64,000 nucleotides of DNA from Saccharothrix ecbatanensis (GTDB lineage: Bacteria; Actinomycetota; Actinomycetes; Mycobacteriales; Pseudonocardiaceae), in the NCBI RefSeq assembly GCF_014205015.1, contig NZ_JACHMO010000001.1, positions 3,410,001-3,474,000 on the forward strand, written 5' to 3'. Positions within the stretch are counted from its first letter, which is position 1. Every line of letters begins with the position of its first letter. The notes beneath the pieces are model-generated. The model ran no database searches. It had not been told where the DNA came from and was given only the letters and a program-made list of their open reading frames with translations. Both the position numbers and the translations under genes were made by a program. This document shows, in pieces, positions 46,029 through 54,616 of this stretch.

Positions 46029-47195
46029 ATGACGGCGACGACACCCGTGCTCGTGGCGCGGGAACTGACGCGCGCGGCGGGCGGCCCCGCTCGCGAGCTA
46101 CCCGCGGCCCTCGACGGCATCGGACTGGAGGACGCGGCCACCGTCGCGGTGGCCGAGTTGGTGGCGCGCTGCGGCGTGCCGATCAACACCGACGAGGCGT
46201 CCATCGGCGTGTCGGTGGCGCACCGGGGTGAGCGCGTGGACCACGTGCTGCGACTGGTGCGCGGTGGTTCGGTGCGTGCGGAGAGGTCGGCGGAGCAAGC
46301 GCCGTGCAGGCTGGTGTTCGAGCTGGCGGACCTGGTGGTGGCGCTGTACGGATCACAGCCCTCACCGCCCGTGGGCACCCACCGGTTCGAGCGGCTGGAC
46401 GACTGGTTCATGACCAACGGCGACCCGGCCGACCCGTTCCGGATCATCGAGTCGTACATGAAGGCGATGACGACCGTACTGGCGGCGGTGTCGACGGCGG
46501 GACGCGAGCTCAACGCGTTGGCGGCCAAGCACGTGGCCGACAAGTGGGGGTTGTGGCACTGGTTCACCCCGCACTACGACCGGCACTTCGAGCGGCTGCG
46601 CGCGGAACCGGTGCGGGTGCTGGAGATCGGCATCGGTGGCTACGGCGACCCCGACGTGGGAGGTGGCTCACTGCGGGTATGGCGTGACTACTTCCCGCGC
46701 GGCCACGTGTTCGGCATCGACTACTTCGCCAAGAACGGTCTGGACGAGGAGCGGATCACGACCATCCAGGGCAGCCAGGACGACTCGGAGTTCCTGCGGG
46801 CGCTGGCCGCCGAGCACGGGCCGTTCGACATCGTCATCGACGACGGCAGCCACATCAACGGCCACATCCTCACCACCTTCCGCGAACTGTTCCCGCACGT
46901 GCGCAACGGCGGGTTGTACGTCGTAGAGGACCTGTGGACGGCCTACGCACCCGGCTACGGCGGGCAGGCGACGTCATCGGCCGGCGAAGGCACGTCGATC
47001 GGCCTGCTCAAGTCCGTGGTGGACGCCCTGCACTACGAGGAGTGGACTTCTCCCGACGAGGGCGCCGACGCACCGTCCTACGCGGCATCCACCGTGGGGC
47101 TGCACGTGTACCGCAACATCGCGTTCCTCGAAAAGGGCGTCAACGCCGAGGGCCGCATCCCGTCGTTCGCACCGCGCACTGTCGACTACTACTAG
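46029..47195 (+). CDS. Sugar O-methyltransferase, MycE/SpnI/SpnK family (1)
   Basis: A 388-residue SAM-dependent methyltransferase; ATG 46029 follows CAGGAG. N-terminal helper region to about residue 165, catalytic Rossmann domain after. SAM loop VLEIGIGGYGDPDVGGGSL. Metal and catalytic residues of the MycE type are visible: DDGSH (Asp and His) and VVEDLW (Glu-Asp). MycE methylates the 2-hydroxyl of a macrolide deoxysugar with Mg2+; SpnI and SpnK do so at the 2' and 3' positions of rhamnose in spinosyn. The glycosyltransferase starts nine bases after its stop. Confidence 0.88.
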   Translation: MTATTPVLVARELTRAAGGPARELPAALDGIGLEDAATVAVAELVARCGVPINTDEASIGVSVAHRGERVDHVLRLVRGGSVRAERSAEQAPCRLVFELADLVVALYGSQPSPPVGTHRFERLDDWFMTNGDPADPFRIIESYMKAMTTVLAAVSTAGRELNALAAKHVADKWGLWHWFTPHYDRHFERLRAEPVRVLEIGIGGYGDPDVGGGSLRVWRDYFPRGHVFGIDYFAKNGLDEERITTIQGSQDDSEFLRALAAEHGPFDIVIDDGSHINGHILTTFRELFPHVRNGGLYVVEDLWTAYAPGYGGQATSSAGEGTSIGLLKSVVDALHYEEWTSPDEGADAPSYAASTVGLHVYRNIAFLEKGVNAEGRIPSFAPRTVDYY

Positions 47196-47203
47196 GGGGA
47201 CCG

Positions 47204-48421
47204 GTGCGGATCACCCTGATGTCGCTGGGGTCGCGAGGTGACGTGCAGCCGTTCGTCGCACTCGGTGAAGGCCTGGCGAAACGCGGGCACGACGTGCTCA
47301 TCGCGTCGGCGGAGTCGGCGCGGTCGTTCATCGCGGGCGCGGGGTTCGCGTTCGCGCCCCTTTCCGACTCCATCGGCGGAGAACTGTTCGAGAACTCCGC
47401 CGTGGCGGAGGCCATCCGGCTTGGCGGGTCCGTGGTGGACGTCGCGCGGGCGCTGCCGCCGGAAACCGAGGACGCTGCGGTGCGCAAGCACGCGTCGATG
47501 GCCGCGGCGTGCGATGACGCGGACGTCGTGGTGACCTCTCCGACGACCTACACCGCGGCGCTGACCGGCACGAAGGCGCGGTGGGTGGCGGCCGCGTGGA
47601 CCCCGAACACACCGACGCGCGCGTTCCCCGCATGGGGCGCGTCCGAGGGTGTGGACAACCTGACGAGCTATGACGTGGCGCACCAGGCGGAGTGGACGAT
47701 CTTCCGGGGTGCGCTCGACCGCTACCGCGCCTCACGGGGCCTGCCGCCGGTCGGTGAGCGATCGCCCCTCGCAAGGCTGGGACACGACGTGCCTGTGCTC
47801 TACCCGGTCAGCCCCGCGGTCATCCCACCGCCGGATGACTGGCCATCTCGTTGCCACGTCACGGGGTACTGGTTCTGGGACCGTCCGTCGTGGACACCCG
47901 ATCCGGAGCTCGATGCGTTTGTGGACCGGCACGGCGCGCCGGTCGTGGCGACGTTCGGCAGCCTCTGGCCGGTGCACGACCAGCGACGGGTGCTGGAGGT
48001 GCTGGCCGGGGCCGCCGCGCGCGTCGGGCGCGGCCTCGTGCTGGTCGGAGGGCCGTCGCACGACCTGCCCGACCACGTGCACCAGGCCGGGGAGTCCGAC
48101 TACCGGGCGTTGTTCCCGCGTGCGGCGGCGATCGTGCACCACGCGGGCTGCGGCACGACGGCCGCGACGCTGCGCGCGGGTGTGCCGCAGGTGACGGTGC
48201 CGATGTTCGCGGACAACGGGTTCTGGGCGCGCCGCGCCGCTGAACTCGGTGTCGCCGGAGCGCCGCTGCCGCTGACCGCCCTGTCCACGGATTCCCTCGC
48301 CGGAGCGCTGGACTCGGTGCTCCACGACGACGTGTCCCGACGCGCCGAAACCGTCGCCGCCGCCATGGCCGATGACGACGGCGTGGCCGCGGCGTGCGAT
48401 GTCATCGAGGAGGAACGGTGA
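47204..48421 (+). CDS. Macrolide-type glycosyltransferase (GT1 family)
   Basis: A 405-residue GT-B enzyme. GTG 47204 is chosen: AGGGGGA overlaps the previous stop, and the product starts RITLMSLGSRGDVQPFVALG, the canonical GT1 N-terminus. The C-terminal donor-binding stretch is HHAGCGTTAATLRAGVPQV, then PMFADNGFWARR (Asn where many have Gln). The closest functional type is the antibiotic/sterol glycosyltransferase group that includes SpnG. It is the only glycosyltransferase seen in the window, flanked by sugar methyltransferases. Its TGA overlaps the following mini-gene by GTGA. Confidence 0.9.
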   Translation: MRITLMSLGSRGDVQPFVALGEGLAKRGHDVLIASAESARSFIAGAGFAFAPLSDSIGGELFENSAVAEAIRLGGSVVDVARALPPETEDAAVRKHASMAAACDDADVVVTSPTTYTAALTGTKARWVAAAWTPNTPTRAFPAWGASEGVDNLTSYDVAHQAEWTIFRGALDRYRASRGLPPVGERSPLARLGHDVPVLYPVSPAVIPPPDDWPSRCHVTGYWFWDRPSWTPDPELDAFVDRHGAPVVATFGSLWPVHDQRRVLEVLAGAAARVGRGLVLVGGPSHDLPDHVHQAGESDYRALFPRAAAIVHHAGCGTTAATLRAGVPQVTVPMFADNGFWARRAAELGVAGAPLPLTALSTDSLAGALDSVLHDDVSRRAETVAAAMADDDGVAAACDVIEEER

Positions 48422-48606
48422 ACGACAGCCAGGTGCGACGCCTGGCCGTGTCCGCGCTGACCGGGCTCTCACAGGTCGAGGTGCGCGGTGTGACGACCCG
48501 CGCGGCCCGGTTGGACGAGGCAATCACGGAACTGGTCGACCAGGCGCCCGAGCAGCAGTCGGCCTCGGCACACGACACGATCGGACCGCCCGAGGAGGAA
48601 CGGTGA
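48418..48606 (+). CDS. 62-residue mini-gene between glycosyltransferase and methyltransferase
   Basis: GTG 48418 overlaps the glycosyltransferase stop, and its own stop overlaps the next GTG at 48603. The product (VNDSQVRRLAVSALTGLSQV, then helical, acidic, ending GPPEEER) matches nothing I know. The same string GAGGAGGAACGGTGA, which is ribosome site plus coupled stop/start, ends both the glycosyltransferase and this gene, so the unit may have arisen by duplication of a junction. It could be a real small partner protein or a spacer cistron that keeps translation coupled. Confidence 0.6.
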   Translation: MNDSQVRRLAVSALTGLSQVEVRGVTTRAARLDEAITELVDQAPEQQSASAHDTIGPPEEER

Positions 48607-49748
48607 GCTCTACCGAGGAACAACTGCTCGACATCGCCGAGCGGTCGCCCGGCGCGGTGAGCGACTGGCTGGACGACCTCGGCGAGGCCGGCGCCGTCGA
48701 CGTCGCCGCCGCGACGCTGGCCGAGATCGCCGCCCGCGCGACGTTGCTCGAGCCGCCGGACCGCGAGGTGCCGGTGCAACTCGACCTCGGCTTGGGCGCG
48801 CGACGCATACCGTTCGTGCTCGTCCTGGGTCCGGAGCCCAAGGTCGTGCCGGGCTCTGACCCGACGTCGGAACTGCTGGTGCGCCAAGACCTCGCCGAGC
48901 TGATCGGCCTGGTGTTCGGGCCCGCCCCGGCCACGGCGACGCGGGAGGTGCTGCCCGCCGAGCAACCCGACCCGCGCGTGGTCGGGCACGTGGACCGGTC
49001 GTACCTGGCGCGTGCGGCGCGGCAGTTCACCGCGGCGTGCGACGCGCCGCTGCGCGACCTGACGGAGCTGGCTGTGCGCTTCGGGTCGGACAAGTGGGGC
49101 GAGCACTGGTACGCGACCCACTACGACCGGCACTTCGCTCCGCTGAAGGACAAGCGGGTCACCGTGCTGGAGCTGGGCATCGGCGGCTACGACGACCCGG
49201 CTGCGGGTGGGGCGTCATTGCAGATGTGGCGGCACTACTTCCGGCGCGGCGTCGTCCACGGCCTCGACCACTTCCCCAAGACCGGTCTGCGGGCGCCCCG
49301 GCTGCACACGCACTGCGGTGACCAGAGCGACGCGGCGTTCCTGGAACGGCTGGAGACCGGACCGCTGGACATCGTGATCGACGACGGCAGCCACCTCAGC
49401 CACGACGTCATCAGCTCGTTCCGCGCGCTGTTCCCCAAGCTGAGGCCCGGCGGGCTCTACGTCGTGGAGGACCTCCAGACGTCCTACTGGCCAGGCTGGG
49501 GCGGCGATCGCCACGACCTGGACAACCCCGGCACCTCCGTGGGCATGCTCAAGTCGCTTGTGGACGGACTCAACCACCGCGAGTTCGGCCGTGATCCGTC
49601 CTACTCGGACGCGCACACCACCGCACTCCACTTCTACCACAACATGGCCTTCATCGAGAAGGGCGTGAACTCCGAGAGGCCGGCCCCCTCCTGGGTGCCG
49701 CGGGACGAGAACCCGTTCGCGGCCGGCCTGGCCACTCCGGACGAATGA
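48603..49748 (+). CDS. Sugar O-methyltransferase, MycE/SpnI/SpnK family (2)
   Basis: A 381-residue paralogue of the enzyme at 46029. GTG 48603 is taken from the GTGA overlap and the GAGGAGGAA site; a longer frame starting at 48372 runs through other genes. SAM loop VLELGIGGYDDPAAGGASL; metal/catalytic motifs DDGSHLSHDV and VVEDLQTSYWPGWGG. The C-terminal TALHFYHNMAFIEKGVNSE matches the corresponding TVGLHVYRNIAFLEKGVNAE of the first copy. Two family members with one TylF-type enzyme imply methylation of up to three hydroxyls, as in the spinosyn rhamnose. Confidence 0.88.
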   Translation: MSSTEEQLLDIAERSPGAVSDWLDDLGEAGAVDVAAATLAEIAARATLLEPPDREVPVQLDLGLGARRIPFVLVLGPEPKVVPGSDPTSELLVRQDLAELIGLVFGPAPATATREVLPAEQPDPRVVGHVDRSYLARAARQFTAACDAPLRDLTELAVRFGSDKWGEHWYATHYDRHFAPLKDKRVTVLELGIGGYDDPAAGGASLQMWRHYFRRGVVHGLDHFPKTGLRAPRLHTHCGDQSDAAFLERLETGPLDIVIDDGSHLSHDVISSFRALFPKLRPGGLYVVEDLQTSYWPGWGGDRHDLDNPGTSVGMLKSLVDGLNHREFGRDPSYSDAHTTALHFYHNMAFIEKGVNSERPAPSWVPRDENPFAAGLATPDE

Positions 49749-49761
49749 AACGAGGAGCGAG

Positions 49762-50511
49762 ATGGGCGACACCCGCGAGCTGTACCTGGACCTGATGAAG
49801 CGCGTGCTGATCAACACGATCTACCGCGACGCGGCGATCCAGGAGTTCGACTACGGCGACGGAGAGGAGGTCGAGCACCGACTCGTCGGCCGCGACTGGC
49901 CCAGCGTCGCGCACACCATGATCGGCCTCAAACGGCTGGACAACCTCCAGCAGTGCGTGGAGACCGCGCTGCGCGAAGGCGTTCCCGGCGACCTGATCGA
50001 GACCGGGGTGTGGCGCGGCGGCGCATCGATATTCATGCGCGCCGTCGTCCGCGCGCACGGGGACACCGACCGCACCGTGTGGGTCGCCGACTCCTTCCAG
50101 GGGATGCCGGAGGTCGCCGAGGACGGCTACCCCGCGGACCGGGCGATGGAACTGCACAAGTACAACGACGTGCTGGCCGTGTCGCTGGACACCGTGAAGC
50201 ACAACTTCGAGCGCTACGGCCTGCTGGACGACCAGGTGCGCTTCCTGCCCGGGTGGTTCGCCGACACGCTGCCCGACGCACCCGTGGAACGGCTGGCGGT
50301 GATGCGCCTGGACGGCGACCTGTTCGAGTCCACGACGGTGGCGTTGGAAAGCCTCTACCCCAAGCTGTCCCCCGGCGGTTTCGCGATCATCGACGACTAC
50401 GTGATCCCCGCGTGCGCGGAGGCGGTCCACAGCTACCGCGACGCACACGGTGTCTCCGAGCCGATCGTGGACATCGACGGCACCGCCGCCTACTGGAGGA
50501 AGACCGCATGA
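49762..50511 (+). CDS. Sugar O-methyltransferase, TylF/MycF/SpnH family
   Basis: A 249-residue SAM- and Mg2+-dependent methyltransferase; ATG 49762 follows GAGGAG. Family signatures: LYLDLMKRVLINTIY at the N-terminus, GDLIETGVWRGGASIFMRAV SAM loop, VWVADSFQGMP, MRLDGDLFEST and GGFAIIDDYVIPACAEAV, which hold the three metal-binding Asp residues of MycF. TylF and MycF act on the 3-hydroxyl of a 6-deoxyallose sugar, SpnH on the 4'-hydroxyl of rhamnose. ATGA overlap with the following DoxX gene. Confidence 0.92.
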   Translation: MGDTRELYLDLMKRVLINTIYRDAAIQEFDYGDGEEVEHRLVGRDWPSVAHTMIGLKRLDNLQQCVETALREGVPGDLIETGVWRGGASIFMRAVVRAHGDTDRTVWVADSFQGMPEVAEDGYPADRAMELHKYNDVLAVSLDTVKHNFERYGLLDDQVRFLPGWFADTLPDAPVERLAVMRLDGDLFESTTVALESLYPKLSPGGFAIIDDYVIPACAEAVHSYRDAHGVSEPIVDIDGTAAYWRKTA

Positions 50512-50969
50512 TCACCGAATCCGTCCGGGACCTGATGATGCTCTTGGCACGGCTCGTCATCGGCGTCACGTTCATCGCACACGGCCTGCTCAAGGTGGAG
50601 GACGTGCCCGGAGCCATCGCCGGGTTCCGGGCGGGTGGCATCCCGCTGCCCACCCTGTCCTACTGGTTCACCGTCATCGTGGAGTTCGGCGGCGGAGCGG
50701 CCATGATCGTCGGGCTGGCGCTTCCGCTGGTAGGCGTGCTGTTCGCCGTCGTCACCGGCGGCGCGATGGTGTTCGTCCACGGGCCGCAGGGGTTCTACGT
50801 CCACGAGCAGGGTTACGAGTACGTGCTCGTGCTCGCCGTGGTGAGCCTTGCCCTCGGCGCCAGCGGTGGCCGCATCGCGCTGGACGAACTGCTGGCGCGC
50901 CGGTGGTCGACGTGGGCGTGGCTGACCGGGCGCAGCGCTCACGCCAGACGAGAGTCCGTCCCGGCGTGA
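50508..50969 (+). CDS. DoxX-family membrane protein
   Basis: A 153-residue protein with four predicted helices, starting at ATG 50508 in an ATGA overlap. The opening ARLVIGVTFIAHGLLKV is typical of DoxX. Members support redox or thiol homeostasis in membranes and appear in several natural-product clusters without a fixed role. Being the last gene of the coupled tailoring run, it may be an accessory to oxidation or to membrane handling of the product. That is speculation. Confidence 0.85.
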   Translation: MITESVRDLMMLLARLVIGVTFIAHGLLKVEDVPGAIAGFRAGGIPLPTLSYWFTVIVEFGGGAAMIVGLALPLVGVLFAVVTGGAMVFVHGPQGFYVHEQGYEYVLVLAVVSLALGASGGRIALDELLARRWSTWAWLTGRSAHARRESVPA

Positions 50970-50972
50970 GCA

Positions 50973-51007
50973 CCGGGCGGGGTGGGCCCCCCACCCACCC
51001 CGCCCGG
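50973..51007. terminator. Bidirectional terminator between convergent DoxX and LAL genes
   Basis: A 14-bp perfect stem (CCGGGCGGGGTGGG at 50973-50986, complement at 50994-51007) with a 7-base C-rich loop fills nearly all of the 39-base gap between the two stop codons. Confidence 0.85.
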
Positions 51008-51008
51008 A

Positions 51009-53789
51009 CTACAGCGCCTGCACCACCTGGAGCCGCAGCACCGTCGTGATGTCGGAGCGGCGGCTGATGCCGAGCTTGCGGTAGGTGCGGGTCAGGTGCT
51101 GCTCCACGGTGCTGATCGTGACGTAGAGCTTGTCCGCGATCTGCCGGTTGGTGTGGCCGAGACCCGCGAGGGTCGCCACTCTGCGCTCGGCGTCGCTCAG
51201 CTCCCCTGCTGGTTGCTCCCACCGCCGCATGGTTGTCTCTTCCTCGGCAACGCGCTGGAGGGGCACTTCGCGCTCCAGCCGCCGCGCCCGACACTCCTTC
51301 GCGACGCGCTGCGCCTGCCGGATGGTCATCCGCGCCTTCTCGTCGTCGCCGAGGTCGTGGTGGGTGTTCCCCAGGTCCAGCAGCGCCCGCGCCAGGTGGA
51401 ACCTGGCGCCGCAGCGGACGAACGCGTCCACCGCGGCCTCCAGCAGCGGCACGCGCTGCGCCGGTGGCGCGGTCGTCGCCAGCACCCGCAGCGCGAGTCC
51501 CGCTGAGCGGGACATGCGCGGCGAGCGGGCCAGTTGCGCCTCGGCCAGCGCGCGGCTCTGGTCGGGCTCGCCCAGCGCCAGGTGGCACTGGGCCGCGGCG
51601 GAGCGCCACGCGACGATGCCCGACACGTCCATGCCCCACTTGGTCAGCAGGTCACCGCACGCCCGGAAGTCGGTCAGCGCCGCGTAGGGCCGGTCCACCG
51701 CCTGGTAGTACTGGCCGCGGGCGAACAGGTAGTGCAGCCCGAAGCGCGACTCGAACATGCCGTCGGGCAGCGGCTGCCGCAACTGCTCGGCCGCCTCCTC
51801 GTACTCGTCCATGCGGGTGTGGGCGACGATAAGCGGCGCCCGCACCAGACCGATGTTGGTGCCCCAGTTGTGCGCCGGCATCGTCTCCAGCGCCTCGCGA
51901 CCGAACCGGACCGCACCCGCCAGGTCGCCCGCGCGCAGCGCGATGTCCGCGCGGACCGCGCCCAGCACGGCCGCCCACGTGGGGGCGCGCCGCTCGTGGG
52001 CGCGCTCCACCAGCTCGTCGCACCACGGTTGCGCAAGGTCGAGGCGGTCCACGTAAGTCAGCGAGATCAGCGCGGTCGCCAAGCTCTCGATGGTGTCCTC
52101 TCCCAGCGCGCAGCTCTGGAGCACCTGCTGCGCGATGATGGCCACCTCCTCGGGGTCGTCTCCAGCGAGCAGTCCCCTGATCAACTGCGCCGCCATCGCG
52201 CGACCGGCGCCCGCGGTGCCCGGCGTGGCGGGCGCGGCCTCGTCGACGTTGTCCGGGCGGGGCGGCATGCGCTCGGCCAACGGCGGGTAGCAGTGCCGGA
52301 GCCACCACTGGAGTGAATCGACCTCCTCGGCGGTGGAGCCACCGCCATACAGGCAGCTCATGGCCTCGACCGCCTCGTCGACACGTCCGTGCCACAGGAG
52401 GTAGCGCAGCACGGCGGGCACCTGGGAGTCCGGCAAGATGCCGTCGCACATTGCCTCGATCAGCACCTTCAGGTGGTTCTGTGCCACGGCGGTGGTGCTA
52501 CTGCGCCACACCACCGAGGCCAGCCTGCCGACGATGGCGGCGCGCTGCCGCTCGTCGGCGCAGTGCGCGGCGGCCAACCGCAGGCACCGCGTGGCGCGCT
52601 CGACGTCGTCGGCGATCAACGCCTGCTCGGCAACGCACTGAAGCAGGCTGACCGACGCTTGGTCGCGGACCTCGCCCGCCGCGAGGAAGTGGTCGACCAC
52701 CTCGTCCACCAAGCCCTCGTTGCGCTGCACGTGGGCAGCCGCACGCAGGTGCACCTCGGCGCGGTCTGCGGTCGTGAGTCGGGCCAGCACGGTGCTGCGG
52801 GCGATCGGGTGGCGGAACGCGCGGCCGTTGAGCAGCCCGACCTCCTCCAGCGACTCCAGCGCGTCGAACAGGCCCCGCTTGTCCACGCCCGCCAAGTCGG
52901 CGAGCATCGCAGCCGACTTGTCACCTCCGAGGACGGCCAGCACCTCGGCGACGCGGCGGGCGTCGGCTCCACCGCGGTCAAGGCATGCGAGCACGGCACG
53001 GCCGTAGGCTTCGCCGACCGCGAGCCGCGTGCCGCGCTGGAGTGGCAAGCCGCCCGTTCGCGCGACGTGGTCCTCTATGACCGCGTTGACCAGCAGGCAG
53101 TTACCCGCGGTGACGGCGAAGAAGTCGGCGGCTCCGCGGTCCGCGGCAGACCGGCCGAGCCGGTCGGCGACCAGGGTGGTGACACCGCGCTCGCTCAGCG
53201 GCGCGAGCCGCAGCCCGCGACCGATGCCTTCATGGAGCAGTGCGGCGTGCACCGGACCGCGGTGGCCGATGCCCGTGCGCACGGCTACCGCGAGCAGCAT
53301 GCGGGCGGCGACCAGCCTGCGGGCCATGTACGCCAGGCACTCCAGGGACAGTTCGTCGCCGTCTTGCGCGTCGTCCACCGCGAGCACCACAGGCCGTTCG
53401 ACGGCCAGTGCCAGCACCGCCTCGGCGACGCGGTGGGCCAGGCTCACGGCCTCGGGCTTGAGCACGCCGTCCGCGAGTGGCGCGTCCACGCAGGACTCGA
53501 TCTCGTAGAGCAGGTCGGGCTGCAGTCTCAGCGCGGTGAGCACTGGCGTGAGCAGCCCGAACGGTAACAGCCCGGTGGCGGGCGAACCGGTGGCGGTGAG
53601 CACGAGCGTGCCCGCTAGGTCGCGTCCGGGCGCACTGCGCTCGGCGACGTCGGACAAGAACGACCGGAAGAGGCGCGTTCTACCGCTGGCAACCGGGCCG
53701 CTGACCACGACTGTGCCACCCGCGCCTTCCGCGAGTCGGTCCAGGCGTTCGGCGAACTGGTTCAGGTGTTCCTCTCGCTCGACAAGCAA
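51009..53789 (-). CDS. LAL-family transcriptional regulator (large ATP-binding LuxR)
   Basis: A 926-residue regulator, probably the cluster activator. TTG 53789 follows GGGGG by nine bases, and an in-frame TAG lies two codons upstream. N-terminal NTPase: P-loop-like GPVASGRT has Arg in place of the Walker A Lys; Walker B VVLAVDDAQ. The long middle is TPR-like helical repeat. The C-terminal LuxR HTH is GELSDAERRVATLAGLGHTN, then RQIADKLYVTISTVEQHLTR. Relatives such as PikD activate macrolide clusters. It probably acts at the TAGGGG motifs before both PKS genes, an untested inference. Confidence 0.92.
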   Translation of the reverse strand: MLVEREEHLNQFAERLDRLAEGAGGTVVVSGPVASGRTRLFRSFLSDVAERSAPGRDLAGTLVLTATGSPATGLLPFGLLTPVLTALRLQPDLLYEIESCVDAPLADGVLKPEAVSLAHRVAEAVLALAVERPVVLAVDDAQDGDELSLECLAYMARRLVAARMLLAVAVRTGIGHRGPVHAALLHEGIGRGLRLAPLSERGVTTLVADRLGRSAADRGAADFFAVTAGNCLLVNAVIEDHVARTGGLPLQRGTRLAVGEAYGRAVLACLDRGGADARRVAEVLAVLGGDKSAAMLADLAGVDKRGLFDALESLEEVGLLNGRAFRHPIARSTVLARLTTADRAEVHLRAAAHVQRNEGLVDEVVDHFLAAGEVRDQASVSLLQCVAEQALIADDVERATRCLRLAAAHCADERQRAAIVGRLASVVWRSSTTAVAQNHLKVLIEAMCDGILPDSQVPAVLRYLLWHGRVDEAVEAMSCLYGGGSTAEEVDSLQWWLRHCYPPLAERMPPRPDNVDEAAPATPGTAGAGRAMAAQLIRGLLAGDDPEEVAIIAQQVLQSCALGEDTIESLATALISLTYVDRLDLAQPWCDELVERAHERRAPTWAAVLGAVRADIALRAGDLAGAVRFGREALETMPAHNWGTNIGLVRAPLIVAHTRMDEYEEAAEQLRQPLPDGMFESRFGLHYLFARGQYYQAVDRPYAALTDFRACGDLLTKWGMDVSGIVAWRSAAAQCHLALGEPDQSRALAEAQLARSPRMSRSAGLALRVLATTAPPAQRVPLLEAAVDAFVRCGARFHLARALLDLGNTHHDLGDDEKARMTIRQAQRVAKECRARRLEREVPLQRVAEEETTMRRWEQPAGELSDAERRVATLAGLGHTNRQIADKLYVTISTVEQHLTRTYRKLGISRRSDITTVLRLQVVQAL

Positions 53790-54225
53790 CGGCTACTACC
53801 CCCATGTCCACGCAGTGACCTGCCGCTGATTCGCTGGGTGCGCACGCGAATACGACGGGAATGCCGTATTCATGCAGGGGCACGACCCCTTTGTCGTGCG
53901 CCGCGCGCGTGAGTGACCGGTTTGGCTGGTCCGCTCGCGGTATTGATCCACGCGAGCATTGCCCAGCATTCGGTCACGTCCCCACCTCAGAGCCCACCAT
54001 ACGCGTGTTCGAGGCCCGGACAACCAGGTTCACCAGGTTGGAGCACTCCTTCACGGAGCGTGCCCACCTCTGGCCTCGAAAGCTGTTGCGGGTCGCAAGA
54101 ATGACTTGACGAGCCAACAACGCGGCAACGTGACGCTAATCACTCCACAGTCGGGGGAATTGCGAAACCAGGCAAAAATGAAAGCCGAAGGGCGTCGAAA
54201 CGCCCTTCGGACTCGACTTGACGGG
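53790..54225. other. Intergenic region upstream of the LAL regulator
   Basis: About 435 bases. It holds the promoter of the regulator at the left and the terminator hairpin of the SnoaL/SDR pair at the right. Short frames here have no recognisable features. Confidence 0.5.
54185..54210 (-). terminator. Rho-independent terminator of the SDR-SnoaL operon
   Basis: An 11-bp perfect stem (CCGAAGGGCGT / ACGCCCTTCGG) with a 4-base loop, 15 bases beyond the SnoaL-like stop. On the minus strand it is followed by CTTTCATTTTTG, a U-rich tail, so it is a classical intrinsic terminator. Confidence 0.88.
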
Positions 54226-54600
54226 TCAACCCGGCGTGGGCTGGTGGGTGTTGAGATAGGCGTGGTCGGACACGATCACGCCGTCGCGGATGGTGAGCAC
54301 CACGCACCACCGCACCTCCGGACCGGGCTCGCCGTCCGAAAGCGTCGCCGTAGAGCCTTCCACCACCACAACCTCCCCCGATGCGATGGTCCGCAGCACC
54401 CGCGTCCGACGCGGCGGACCCGACTCCTCCAGCGCCCGCAGCCTCTCGACGCCGAACCGCTCGACGCCGGGCACCTCGATCACCGCGTCGCGGGCGTAGC
54501 ACTCCTCCACCATGCGCAGCGGGTCGGTGTTGTGCAGTTCGACCCACCGCTCGACGAACGCGAGGTTCGCCGCCTCCTGTGCCGGAGCCGTCCGCCCCAT
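54226..54600 (-). CDS. SnoaL-like (NTF2-fold) protein
   Basis: A 124-residue NTF2-fold protein: FVERWVELHNTDPLRMVEEC near the N-terminus and VLTIRDGVIVSDHAYLN near the end are the usual SnoaL-like landmarks. Members catalyse cyclisation, epoxide opening or hydroxylation in polyketide pathways, or act as small-molecule isomerases. ATG 54600 follows AAAGGGG. It lies 16 bases downstream of the SDR gene in one operon, which is set apart from the PKS genes by its own TetR regulator. Confidence 0.85.
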   Translation of the reverse strand: MGRTAPAQEAANLAFVERWVELHNTDPLRMVEECYARDAVIEVPGVERFGVERLRALEESGPPRRTRVLRTIASGEVVVVEGSTATLSDGEPGPEVRWCVVLTIRDGVIVSDHAYLNTHQPTPG

Positions 54601-54616
54601 GACGCGCCCCTTTCCC

